A stretch of 64,000 nt of DNA, taken from positions 83,763 through 147,762 of the forward strand of contig NZ_LMDK01000001.1 in the NCBI RefSeq assembly GCF_001425055.1, in the 5' to 3' direction. The DNA is from Pelomonas sp. Root1237. GTDB lineage: Bacteria; Pseudomonadota; Gammaproteobacteria; Burkholderiales; Burkholderiaceae_C. Within the stretch, counting starts at the first letter, position 1, and the number at the start of each line of letters is the position of its first letter. A program made the position numbers and the translations under genes. Under the pieces are notes generated by a model. The model did not search any database. It saw only the letters and a program-made list of their open reading frames with translations, and was not told the DNA's origin. Positions 1 through 7,684 of this stretch are shown here, one piece after another.

Positions 1-106
1 GGCCGCCCAGGCGCGGAATGATGTGGCCCCAGGCCTGGGCGTATTCGCGGAAGGCCTCGCGCTGGAAGGGGTCGAGCTCGTAGCGGATGAAGCAGGTGAT
101 GGGCAT
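1..106 (-). CDS. NIPSNAP-family protein, N-terminal fragment
   Basis: Only the first 35 codons are in the window; the gene runs off the left edge. The ATG is at 104-106 on the minus strand. The translation begins [19 protein letters not shown] and continues with [14 protein letters not shown], the typical opening of NIPSNAP-family proteins, small ferredoxin-like alpha/beta-barrel proteins. The fragment is too short for a finer call. It is divergent from the diguanylate cyclase downstream, with about 145 bp between the two starts. Bacterial NIPSNAP proteins have no settled function, so none is proposed. Confidence 0.7.
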   Translation of the reverse strand, partial: MPITCFIRYELDPFQREAFREYAQAWGHIIPRLGG

Positions 107-251
107 GGAGTGTGCTCACACAAAGTTGAAGGGATGAAGGCAGTGTGGGCGGCTTCACCCCCGCGACGCTTCGCCGTGCAACGAACTGTGTCCCGCCGCC
201 GCGCCAGCGCGGCGGCCGCTATCCTCGCCCGGCATCCCAGCCCCATCCACC

Positions 252-1394
252 GTGCCCAAACTCTCGCCCCGCCCTGCACCTGCTCCCGCGAGCTGGGCGG
301 ATTGGCTGCTGGGCCCGAAAGGCCAGGGCCGCGGCGCGGTGAAGCTGACACTGCTGGCGCTGACGGTCTACGGCCTGTTCGCGCTGAACGTGGCCGTGCA
401 GGTCAACCTCGGTCTGATGGAGGCCCGCCCCGGTGCCTGGATCAGCGGCGTCGGCCTCGCCGGCATCGCGGGCTTTTACGTGCTGGTTCGCACGGGCCTG
501 AGCCGTCATCTGGCACGCGACCGGTCGCTGACGCTGCCGCAATCGGTCTTCGGCGCGCTGATCACAGCCTGGGGCTATGCCATCGACCCGCCGCTGCGCG
601 GCGCCATCATCGCCATCATGCTGCTCAACCTCGTTTGGGGCATGTTCGTGCTGTCGCAGCGCCAGGCCTTCGGGCTCTATCTGTTCGGGCTGGCGTCGCT
701 GGCCGTCGCGATGGGCTATGGCGCCACGACGGACCCGGCCAACTTTCCCGCGGCGGTCGAGTCCCTGCACTTCAGCTTCGCGGCCATCCTGATGACGGCG
801 GTGTCGGTGCTGTCGGTCAACATGGCGCGGCTGCGCGCCAAGCTCAGCGCGCGCACCGCCGAACTGCGCGCTGCGCTGGGGCGCATCCAGTACCTGGCCC
901 ACCACGACGAGCTGACCCAGATCAGCAACCGCCGCCACTTGAGCGAGCGCCTCGCCGCCGAGCAGCTGAACCAGCGCCAGCATGGCCATGTGATGAGCCT
1001 GGTGCTGATCGACATCGACCACTTCAAGGCCGTCAACGACCGCCACGGCCACGGCGTGGGCGATGCGGTGCTGCGTCATTTCGCGGCCACCCTGCACGCC
1101 ACGCTGCGCACCAGCGATTTCGCCGGGCGCTGGGGTGGCGAGGAGTTCCTCGTCGTCACGCCGCAGGCCAGCGCCGACACGGCCGCAGCCCTGGTCGAGC
1201 GCCTGCGCGACGCGCTGGAAGCGGCCTCCTTTGACAGCATCGTGCCGGGCCTGCACGTCACCTTCTCCGCCGGCGTGGCGGAATGCGCGCCCGGCGAGGA
1301 CCTGCACCTGGCCATCGACCGCGCCGACCGCGCCCTCTACCAGGCCAAGCAGACCGGGCGCGCCCGCACGGTCAGCGAGTTCGCACAACTATGA
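252..1394 (+). CDS. Membrane-anchored diguanylate cyclase (GGDEF)
   Basis: A 380-residue protein with a GTG start that makes c-di-GMP from two GTP at the inner membrane. The first 200 residues hold about six hydrophobic segments (near 31-51, 60-78, 98-112, 116-134, 138-156 and 172-190) with no recognisable ligand domain. A short charged linker leads into a GGDEF domain from about residue 213. The catalytic motif is GGEEF at 295-299. RTSD lies exactly five residues upstream, so the RxxD inhibitory I-site for product feedback is intact. There is no EAL domain. The gene stands alone between the divergent NIPSNAP gene and a dispersed repeat. The input signal is unknown. Confidence 0.93.
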   Translation: MPKLSPRPAPAPASWADWLLGPKGQGRGAVKLTLLALTVYGLFALNVAVQVNLGLMEARPGAWISGVGLAGIAGFYVLVRTGLSRHLARDRSLTLPQSVFGALITAWGYAIDPPLRGAIIAIMLLNLVWGMFVLSQRQAFGLYLFGLASLAVAMGYGATTDPANFPAAVESLHFSFAAILMTAVSVLSVNMARLRAKLSARTAELRAALGRIQYLAHHDELTQISNRRHLSERLAAEQLNQRQHGHVMSLVLIDIDHFKAVNDRHGHGVGDAVLRHFAATLHATLRTSDFAGRWGGEEFLVVTPQASADTAAALVERLRDALEAASFDSIVPGLHVTFSAGVAECAPGEDLHLAIDRADRALYQAKQTGRARTVSEFAQL

Positions 1395-1536
1395 AACCCC
1401 TCGCCCAGTCTCGCCGCGCTGAACGCCGGCGTGCCTGGTCGGTCCCCCGCGGGGACGGCGATGCTTGCGGCATCAAGCCGCAAGCACATCGCCCTAGGCG
1501 GGCCGGCTAGGGAGCGGCCCGGCGCTCGGCCCGCAA
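1395..1536 (+). repeat. Dispersed hairpin repeat, copy 1
   Basis: About 140 bp shared, with scattered substitutions, with 24843-24981, 39071-39212 (reverse) and 40020-40154. The order of landmarks is constant: a CCCCTCG(C/T)CC lead, GCGCTGAACGC, then three palindromic modules: GGTCCCC/GGGGAC, GCTTGCGGC/GCCGCAAGC, and GGGCCGGCTAGGGAGCGGCCCGG. It starts at the stop codon of the cyclase gene and lies between convergent genes. No reading frame is conserved between copies. Confidence 0.85.
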
Positions 1537-1556
1537 GAGCGTCCGACAAGAGCGGG

Positions 1557-2453
1557 TCATAGCGGCGCGACAGGGATGCACAGCTCGCAGTCGAACACAC
1601 CGGTCTTGAAGTCGAATTTCGACTGCGGCCCGTAGTGCTCGAAGCAGGGCCGCGCATCCAGCTGCAGGCCGCTGCTCGGCAGCCACCGGCCCATCATGGC
1701 CGCCCAGGCGGCACCGATCTCGGCGGCCGTGCCTTCGAAGTCCAGCGCCGCATAGCGCCCGCCCGGCAGTTCGGTGACGAGGGCGCCGCCGTTGGGCGCC
1801 CAGTCATCCGGCACGGCCACGCCGGCGTCGTAGCGGCATTGCTCGGGCGGCACGAGGCTGGGGTCGTCGTGGCTGATGCCGAAGCGCGACACGGGGCCGA
1901 GGTTCTGCGTGGCCAGCCACGGGTTGAAGGTCTCGGCCCAGAAGCGGCCAAGGGCAGGGCCATAGGCGCCTTGGTAGCGCAGATAGCCCATGCGCACAGG
2001 CGGGCGGTCGATGAGGCGGACGTTCACGGGATCTCCTTCGTCACGGTTGCGGGAGAAGCCATGCTCGTCGTCCAGCCCGGCGCCGGCTTGATCCAGATTG
2101 CTATCGGCCTGATCGAGATTGCGCCATTGCGCCGGTGGCAGGCCGAAGCGCTGCTTGAAGGCCCGCGAGAAGGCCTCGGCCGAGCCATAGCCCACGCTGA
2201 GCGCGATGCTCAGCACGGTCGAATCCGGCTGGCCGCGCAGCCGCTGAGCGGCCTTCTCCAGGCGACGGCGCGCCAGGTAGTCGCCCAGGGTCTGGCCCGT
2301 CCAGGCCAGGAAGAGGCGGTGGAAGTGGTAGGGCGAGAAGTGGGCGACGGCGGCCAGCGCTTCCAGGTCCAGCGGCGCGTCCAGATGGCGGTCGATGTGG
2401 GCCTGCACGCGGTGCATGCGGGCCTCGTACTGGCGCCGACTCGCGTTGTTCAA
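1557..2453 (-). CDS. AraC-family regulator with GyrI-like C-terminal domain
   Basis: A predicted cytoplasmic transcription factor of 298 residues. An AraC double HTH fills about residues 10-115 (EALAAVAHFSPYHFHRLF, then a second helix pair around SVGYGSAEAFSRAFKQRFG). After a polar linker, residues 145-298 form a GyrI/SOUL-like small-molecule domain (YLRYQGAYGPALGRFW and an ELPGGRYAALDFEG strand). The chosen start is TTG at 2453, because it overlaps the stop of the upstream beta-lactamase gene as TTGA, the usual arrangement for translational coupling, and it includes the conserved SRRQYEARM lead-in. An ATG at 2417 is the alternative (286 residues). GyrI-type AraC regulators commonly respond to drugs or toxins, which fits the coupled resistance gene. 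Confidence 0.85.
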   Translation of the reverse strand: MNNASRRQYEARMHRVQAHIDRHLDAPLDLEALAAVAHFSPYHFHRLFLAWTGQTLGDYLARRRLEKAAQRLRGQPDSTVLSIALSVGYGSAEAFSRAFKQRFGLPPAQWRNLDQADSNLDQAGAGLDDEHGFSRNRDEGDPVNVRLIDRPPVRMGYLRYQGAYGPALGRFWAETFNPWLATQNLGPVSRFGISHDDPSLVPPEQCRYDAGVAVPDDWAPNGGALVTELPGGRYAALDFEGTAAEIGAAWAAMMGRWLPSSGLQLDARPCFEHYGPQSKFDFKTGVFDCELCIPVAPL

Positions 2454-3310
2454 GCCCAGGCCCTCACCAGCCCGCGCATCGCGTCCGCATGCACGGTGGA
2501 GAGTTCGTCGCTCGAGGCCTTGGAGTCGGACTGGAAGGCAACAACGACCCAGGGCGAACGGCCGCCCGGCGGAAACACCAGGGCCACGTCGTTGACCGCG
2601 CCACGGGCGCCGCTGCCGGTCTTGTCGATGACGCGCCAGCTCGCATCCGGCACGCCGGCCCGCAGCCGCTTCAGGCCCGTGCGCGAGGCCTGCAGGTCGG
2701 CCCACAAGCGCGCCTGGTTGGCCCGCTTCAGGCCCGGGCCGAGCAGCAGATGCTGCAGCGTCCTGGCAAAGGCGCGCGGCGTGCTGGTGTCGCGCGGGTC
2801 GCCCGGGGCGTTCTCATTGAGCTCGGTCTCGAAGCGATCCAGGCGCGTGACGGCGTCGCCCTGCTGGCGCAGCCAGGTCGTCAGGCCGGCCGGCGAATCA
2901 CAGCAGTGGCGCAGCAGCACATTGGCGCAGGGGTTGTCGCTCTCGACGACGATGCCCTGAACCAGCTCGGCCAGCGTCGCCTGGCCACGCGGCAGCAAGC
3001 GGTCGAAGGCCGGCGAATGCGGCACGCGCTCGCTCTCACGCAGGGGCACCGCGTCATTCCAGCCCCAGCGCCCGGCCTCCACACCCTGGGCCACGCGGGC
3101 GGCAAGCAGGATCTTGAAGGTCGACGCCGTAGCGAATCGCTCGTCAGCGCGGTGAGCCATCACGCGGCCGCTGCCGGTGTCGATGGCGAAGAAGCCGATT
3201 CGGCCCTGCACGCGGCGTTCCAGCGCGGCGAAGTCAGCGGCATTGGTGGCAAGGCTGCGGGTGGCTACAGGCGCCAGAGCCAGGCCAGCAAGGAGGGGAC
3301 GACGTTTCAT
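2450..3310 (-). CDS. bla: Class A beta-lactamase
   Basis: A periplasmic serine hydrolase that opens beta-lactam rings; 286 residues, normal for class A. All four catalytic motifs are present: STFK at 63-66 (nucleophile Ser63), SDN at 124-126, ETELN at 161-165 (general-base Glu and Asn, the omega-loop ExxLN), and KTG at 230-232. The N-terminus (KRR, then a hydrophobic stretch ending TRSLA) is an export signal; the arginine pair could allow Tat. An in-frame ATG nine bases upstream is possible, but AGAGA lies eight bases before the chosen ATG. The gene is first in an operon with the AraC/GyrI regulator, with a 4-bp TTGA overlap, and is divergent from the TonB receptor. No ampR-like LysR gene is adjacent. 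The substrate profile cannot be read from sequence. Confidence 0.93.
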   Translation of the reverse strand: MKRRPLLAGLALAPVATRSLATNAADFAALERRVQGRIGFFAIDTGSGRVMAHRADERFATASTFKILLAARVAQGVEAGRWGWNDAVPLRESERVPHSPAFDRLLPRGQATLAELVQGIVVESDNPCANVLLRHCCDSPAGLTTWLRQQGDAVTRLDRFETELNENAPGDPRDTSTPRAFARTLQHLLLGPGLKRANQARLWADLQASRTGLKRLRAGVPDASWRVIDKTGSGARGAVNDVALVFPPGGRSPWVVVAFQSDSKASSDELSTVHADAMRGLVRAWA

Positions 3311-3500
3311 GCGCCGCATTCTCTGGCGCCCCCGCACGGCCCCGGTGCGGGGGGCACCTGCACGGCCCGTCCGCAAACTGACTACTCCGTCAGACTTGCG
3401 CAACAACGCAGTCATGACGGCTGCCAGCCCCTGCGGCGGTCCGCACAATCGCCGCCGGCCCTGCAGTTGGGGCCGCTTCCTTTTCTGGAGTCGTTGTTTG

Positions 3501-5705
3501 ATGAACGCACCGCGCATGAGCCTCCTGGCCCTCGCCTTGAGCACCGCCCTTCCCGCCCTGGCTCAAGAAGCCCCAGCCAAAGACCGCAGCCAGCTCGAAA
3601 CCGTCGTCATCACGGCCGAGCGGCGTGCCGAAAACATCAAGGACGTGCCCAACGCCGTCTCCAAGATCAGCGGCGACAAGCTCGACGTGCTGGCCTCCGG
3701 CGGCCAGGACCTGCGCTTCCTGTCGGGCCGCGTGCCCAGCCTGAACATCGAGTCCAGCTTCGGCCGCGCCTTCCCGCGCTTTTACCTGCGCGGCTACGGC
3801 AACACCGACTTCCGCCTCAACGCCTCGCAGCCGGTCAGCGTCATCGTCGACGACGTGATCCAGGAGAACCCCATCCTGAAGGGCTTCCCCATCTTCGACA
3901 CCGCCGCGGTGGAAGTCGTCGCCGGCCCGCAAGGCACGCTGTTCGGCCGCAACACGCCGGCCGGCGTCGTCAAGTTCGACTCCGTCAAGCCCAGCCACAA
4001 GCAGGACGGCTACGCCAGCGTCACGGTGGGCAACTACGGCACGCTGAACCTCGAAGGCGCGGCCAACCTGCCCCTGAGCGGCGACTGGGCTGCCCGCATC
4101 TCCGCGCAGAGCCAGCGTCGCGGCGACTGGGCCGAGAACACCGCCCCCGGCGCCGTCACGCCCAAGACCGAGGGCTACCGCGACAGCGCCGTGCGCGCCC
4201 AGGTGCTGTACGAGCCGCACAAGCAGTTCAGCGCGCTCGCCAACCTGCACGTGCGTGACCTGGACGGCAGCCCGCGCCTGTTCCGTGCCAACGCCATCAA
4301 GCGCGGCACGAACGACCTGGCCGACGGCTTCGACGCCGAGAAGGCCGCCTTCAATGGCGTCAACGACCAGACCTTGAAGCAGACCGGTGGCAGCCTGCGC
4401 CTGAAGTGGTCCGTGCCCGGGCTGAACATCTACGCCATCAGCGGCTATGAGCATGTGAAGCCGCTGTCCCGCGGCGACATCGACGGCGGCGTGCCCGGCG
4501 CACCCGGCATCCCCTTCCAGTCCGAAACCGGCAGCGGCATGAACGGCCACCGCCAGCTGACGCAGGAAGTGCGCCTCGAGTCCAACACCGCCGGTCCCTT
4601 GAGCTGGCAGGCGGGCGTGTACCTCTTCGACGAGAAGTACACGATCGACAACATCACCTACAACACGACGACGCACGCCGACGTCGACCACATCTACAGC
4701 GCCCAGACCAACAAGGCTGGCGCGGTGTTCGGTTCGGTCAACTACGCCGTCAGCGACGAGCTCAAGCTGCGCGCCGGCCTGCGCTACACCAAGGACAAGA
4801 AGGACCTGTCCACCACCCACGCCGGCACGGGCCTGTTCAACACCTCCACCGGCACCAGCGCCAGCACCGACGACGGCAAGTGGAGCGGCGACCTGTCGGC
4901 CACCTACAAGCTCGACGCCGACACCAACCTCTACGCCCGCTACGCCAACGGCTTCCGCGCGTCGTCCATGCAGAACGCGTCGGCCTTCGCCGGCCAATCG
5001 CAGGCCAGCCCGGAAACCGTCAACTCCTATGAAGTCGGCTTCAAGAGCGAACTGCTCAAGCGCACGCTGCGCCTGTCGGGCTCGCTGTTCAGCTACACCG
5101 TCAAGGACCTGCAGCTGACGGCCGTGGGCGGCAGCGTCAACGCCACGCGCCTGCTCAATGCCAAGAAGGCCACCGGCACCGGCGCCGAGATCAACCTCGA
5201 AGCGCTGATCACGCCCGACCTGATGGTCACCTTCGGCGGCTCGCTGAACAACACCAAGCTCAAGGACGCCGGCCTGGGCGTGCCTCCGGGCGGCTCGCTG
5301 AAGGTCAATGGCGCCTTCCCAACGGTGCAGGACCCCATCGTCGGTAACAACGCGATGGTCGACGGCAACGCCCTGCCCAACGCGCCCAAGTGGACCTACA
5401 ACCTCACCGCCCGCTGGAGCATCCCGCTGGCCAGCGGCGACGAGGTCTATGTCTACACCGACTGGGCCTACCGCTCCAAGGTCAACTTCTTCCTGTACGA
5501 GGCCACCGAGTTCACGGGCAAGAGCCTGACCGAAGGCGGCGTGCGCGTGGGCTATCTGTGGGGCAACGGAAAGTACGAAGCCGCCGGCTTCGTGCGCAAC
5601 GTGACCAACCAGATCCGCGTGACGGGTGCCATCGACTTCAACAACCTGACCGGCTTCATCAACGAGCCGCGCACGTATGGCGTGCAGTTCAAGGCGATGT
5701 TCTAA
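3501..5705 (+). CDS. TonB-dependent outer-membrane receptor
   Basis: A 734-residue outer-membrane beta-barrel that imports a ligand using TonB energy. A signal peptide ends near ALAQ (about residue 23). A TonB box-like ETVVITAERR follows, then the plug domain (KDVPNAVSKISGDKL, VEVVAGPQGTLFGRNTPAGVV). The long barrel contains repeated aromatic strands and ends in YGVQFKAMF, with the terminal Phe expected for BAM assembly. GGAG lies about 10 bases before the ATG. The barrel type resembles sugar/siderophore receptors of the TIGR01782/FecA-like groups, but the ligand is not deducible. The nearby minus-strand glycosidase operon makes a carbohydrate plausible (inference). It ends at a clear rho-independent terminator. 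Confidence 0.93.
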   Translation: MNAPRMSLLALALSTALPALAQEAPAKDRSQLETVVITAERRAENIKDVPNAVSKISGDKLDVLASGGQDLRFLSGRVPSLNIESSFGRAFPRFYLRGYGNTDFRLNASQPVSVIVDDVIQENPILKGFPIFDTAAVEVVAGPQGTLFGRNTPAGVVKFDSVKPSHKQDGYASVTVGNYGTLNLEGAANLPLSGDWAARISAQSQRRGDWAENTAPGAVTPKTEGYRDSAVRAQVLYEPHKQFSALANLHVRDLDGSPRLFRANAIKRGTNDLADGFDAEKAAFNGVNDQTLKQTGGSLRLKWSVPGLNIYAISGYEHVKPLSRGDIDGGVPGAPGIPFQSETGSGMNGHRQLTQEVRLESNTAGPLSWQAGVYLFDEKYTIDNITYNTTTHADVDHIYSAQTNKAGAVFGSVNYAVSDELKLRAGLRYTKDKKDLSTTHAGTGLFNTSTGTSASTDDGKWSGDLSATYKLDADTNLYARYANGFRASSMQNASAFAGQSQASPETVNSYEVGFKSELLKRTLRLSGSLFSYTVKDLQLTAVGGSVNATRLLNAKKATGTGAEINLEALITPDLMVTFGGSLNNTKLKDAGLGVPPGGSLKVNGAFPTVQDPIVGNNAMVDGNALPNAPKWTYNLTARWSIPLASGDEVYVYTDWAYRSKVNFFLYEATEFTGKSLTEGGVRVGYLWGNGKYEAAGFVRNVTNQIRVTGAIDFNNLTGFINEPRTYGVQFKAMF

Positions 5706-5729
5706 AGAGCGCTCGCCGAAGACAGGAAC

Positions 5730-5752
5730 GCCGCCCTCGGGCGGCGTTTTTC
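5730..5752 (+). terminator. Rho-independent terminator of the TonB receptor gene
   Basis: CGCCGCCC, a three-base loop, then GGGCGGCG followed by TTTTTC, about 25 bp after the stop codon. On the minus strand no T-run follows, so it serves the plus-strand receptor gene. Confidence 0.88.
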
Positions 5753-5771
5753 ATGGGCCTCCGTCGTCAGT

Positions 5772-6170
5772 TCAAGCCGTCTTGATGCGGTGGAGAGCGC
5801 AGAGCTTGTTGCCGTCCGGATCGCGCACATAGGCCAGGTGCATCGCACCGAGCGCCCCCTCGCGCAGGCCCGGCGGCTGCTCGATGGACTCTCCGCCGTG
5901 TGCCACCGCCACGTCGTGGAAAGCCTGCACCTGCTCGGGCGACGCGCACCCGAAGCCGATGGTGCCGCCATTGGCATGCGAGGCCGGCTCGCCGTTGATC
6001 GGCTGGCTCATGCAGAACGTGCCACCCGAATGGCGGTAGAACACCCGCTGGTGGCCCGAGGGCCCCTGGTTGCAAAAGCCCTCGGGCACGCCGAGCGTGC
6101 CGAGCACCGCGTCATAAAAGCGCTTGCTGCGCTCGATGTCGTTGGTACCGACCATCACGTGGCTGAACAT
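5772..6170 (-). CDS. VOC/glyoxalase-fold protein
   Basis: A 132-residue vicinal-oxygen-chelate protein of single-unit length, which would normally dimerise to form metal sites. It opens MFSHVMVGTNDIERSKRFYDAVLG, the standard first betaalphabetabetabeta motif, and ends with YVRDPDGNKLCALH, where the usual metal Glu/His region lies. AGGAG before the ATG at 6168-6170 fixes the start; an in-frame upstream extension to 6257 lacks a better site. Members include glyoxalase I-like, fosfomycin-thiol transferase-like and dioxygenase-like enzymes; the sequence does not separate these. Confidence 0.88.
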   Translation of the reverse strand: MFSHVMVGTNDIERSKRFYDAVLGTLGVPEGFCNQGPSGHQRVFYRHSGGTFCMSQPINGEPASHANGGTIGFGCASPEQVQAFHDVAVAHGGESIEQPPGLREGALGAMHLAYVRDPDGNKLCALHRIKTA

Positions 6171-6263
6171 GGGTATCTCCTCAAGAAAACGTCGAAAGCG
6201 CAGGATTGTGGTGCGCTGTGATGTTTGTGGACGCCCGACGCCAGGCGTCCTGATCACTCGAGA

Positions 6264-6710
6264 CTAGGACGGCATGCGCGTGACATGGCTGACCACGATC
6301 GACCAGCGGCCGTTGACCCGGATCAGCGTGTCCGTGAAGCGCACATCGACCGCGAAGGGCTTGCCGCCGGACCGACCCTTCAGTGAGGTGATGCCCTGCA
6401 CCACCGCCGCGTCGCCATACATGCGCGCCGTCATGCTGTGGTTCTCGAAGCGCTCGTATTGCGGGTCGCCATCGCGGACTTCCTGGAGCGCCTGCGCCCG
6501 GCTCTGAACCTCGGCGTTGGTGCTGACGAGGTTGAACTCAGGTGCGAGCAGGCGTTCAAGCGCCGCCAGGTCGCGCAGGCGGAAGGCGTCGCACGCAGCC
6601 TGGGTCACTGCCATGGCTTCCTTCTCCGCGACCGAGGCGCCTGCTGCGGGGTTGATGAGCAGCGCGGCAGATGCCACGGCGACAAGGCACGGGATGCGGA
6701 GGGTGATCAT
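6264..6710 (-). CDS. Secreted NTF2-like / DUF4440 protein
   Basis: A 148-residue protein with a signal peptide (hydrophobic core ending near AAGASVA) and an NTF2-like cone fold: an EAMAVTQAACDAFRLRDLAALERLL helix pair, then LVSTNAEVQSR and a C-terminal strand pair ending VNGRWSIVVSHVTR. Such domains (SnoaL/DUF4440) bind small hydrophobic ligands or act as isomerase-like or accessory proteins; no catalytic residue can be assigned. It is the last gene of the minus-strand operon with the esterase (26-bp gap) and the GH3 enzyme, so a periplasmic accessory role in glycan use is possible (inference). Confidence 0.8.
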   Translation of the reverse strand: MITLRIPCLVAVASAALLINPAAGASVAEKEAMAVTQAACDAFRLRDLAALERLLAPEFNLVSTNAEVQSRAQALQEVRDGDPQYERFENHSMTARMYGDAAVVQGITSLKGRSGGKPFAVDVRFTDTLIRVNGRWSIVVSHVTRMPS

Positions 6711-6736
6711 GGCGAAGGTCTGGCGGCGGCGGTCCT

Positions 6737-7657
6737 CTACTTTGCCGTGCCGGCTTTCAAAAAGCCATTCACGTCGAGCCAGCGGACGAAGACCGGGAAC
6801 CAGCCCTCGGCGGTCTTGCCCGGGTAGCCGAGCCCGAAACCATGGCCGCCGTTCTGGTAGAGATGGAATTCGACCGGCCGGCCGGCATCGAACCAGGACT
6901 TGACGACGCCCATCTGGCCGCGGAACAGGAAGTCGTCGCTGGCGATGACGTTGAACATCGGCGGCGCGTCCTTGGGCACGTCGACCGGCCCCATGCCGCC
7001 GTAGATCGGCGCGATGAAGGCGAGCTTCATGGTCTTGGAGTTGAGCGTGCTGTGCATCGTCAGGCCCGCGCCGGCCGAGAAGCCCACCATGCCCAGCCGC
7101 CTGGTGTCGACGCCCCATTCCTTGGCGCGCGAGAGGATGAGGGCATGCGCCGCTTCGGCGTCGGCAAGCTGGTTGGCGAGGTCGGGCACCAGCGAACGCG
7201 GATTGCCGTCGCTCGATCCGGCCGCGGTGAACATGCGGTTCATCGAGTCCTTGAAGCCGTCGAGCGAGTCCGGCGTCGGCTGCAGCCGGTACTTGAGGAC
7301 GAAGGCGGCAATGCCCTGGTCGGCCAGCGCCTGGGCCACCTTCCAGCCCTCGTTGTTGATCGACAGCCAGCGGAAGCCCCCGCCCGGCGCCACCAGCACT
7401 GCCGCGCCATTGCCCTTGCCCGGCGCGGGCAGGTAGGGCGTCAGCGTGGCGGTGGTGACGTTGCGCACCATCGGCTCGCCCCACTGGCGGAACCAGCTCT
7501 CGGCGGCCGGCTGCTTGTCGACGCCGCCGGTGCCGAGCGGGATGGCGCGTGGCTCGGCGGGCGCCTGCAGCGGGTGGATGGTGCCGTCCTGCGCGAGGGC
7601 GCATGTGGCAGCGGAGGCCAGCAGCAGGGCCAGCAGGGTGGAGAAAAGTGAGGGCAT
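6737..7657 (-). CDS. Secreted alpha/beta-hydrolase esterase (BD-FAE / acetyl-xylan-esterase-like)
   Basis: A 306-residue protein with a Sec signal ending TCALAQ. It has the oxyanion strand AVLVAPGGGFRWLS, the nucleophile elbow GFSAG with Ser194, and a C-terminal NGGHGFGLGYPG carrying the catalytic His. This is the architecture of the acetyl-esterase/BD-FAE-like hydrolases that remove acyl or feruloyl groups from hemicellulose. It is encoded 27 bp after a GH3 gene in the same operon, which supports deacylation of an oligosaccharide that the GH3 enzyme then cleaves. Exact ester specificity is unknown. Confidence 0.87.
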   Translation of the reverse strand: MPSLFSTLLALLLASAATCALAQDGTIHPLQAPAEPRAIPLGTGGVDKQPAAESWFRQWGEPMVRNVTTATLTPYLPAPGKGNGAAVLVAPGGGFRWLSINNEGWKVAQALADQGIAAFVLKYRLQPTPDSLDGFKDSMNRMFTAAGSSDGNPRSLVPDLANQLADAEAAHALILSRAKEWGVDTRRLGMVGFSAGAGLTMHSTLNSKTMKLAFIAPIYGGMGPVDVPKDAPPMFNVIASDDFLFRGQMGVVKSWFDAGRPVEFHLYQNGGHGFGLGYPGKTAEGWFPVFVRWLDVNGFLKAGTAK

Positions 7658-7684
7658 GGTCGTTTGTCCAGCGAGTTGATGGGG

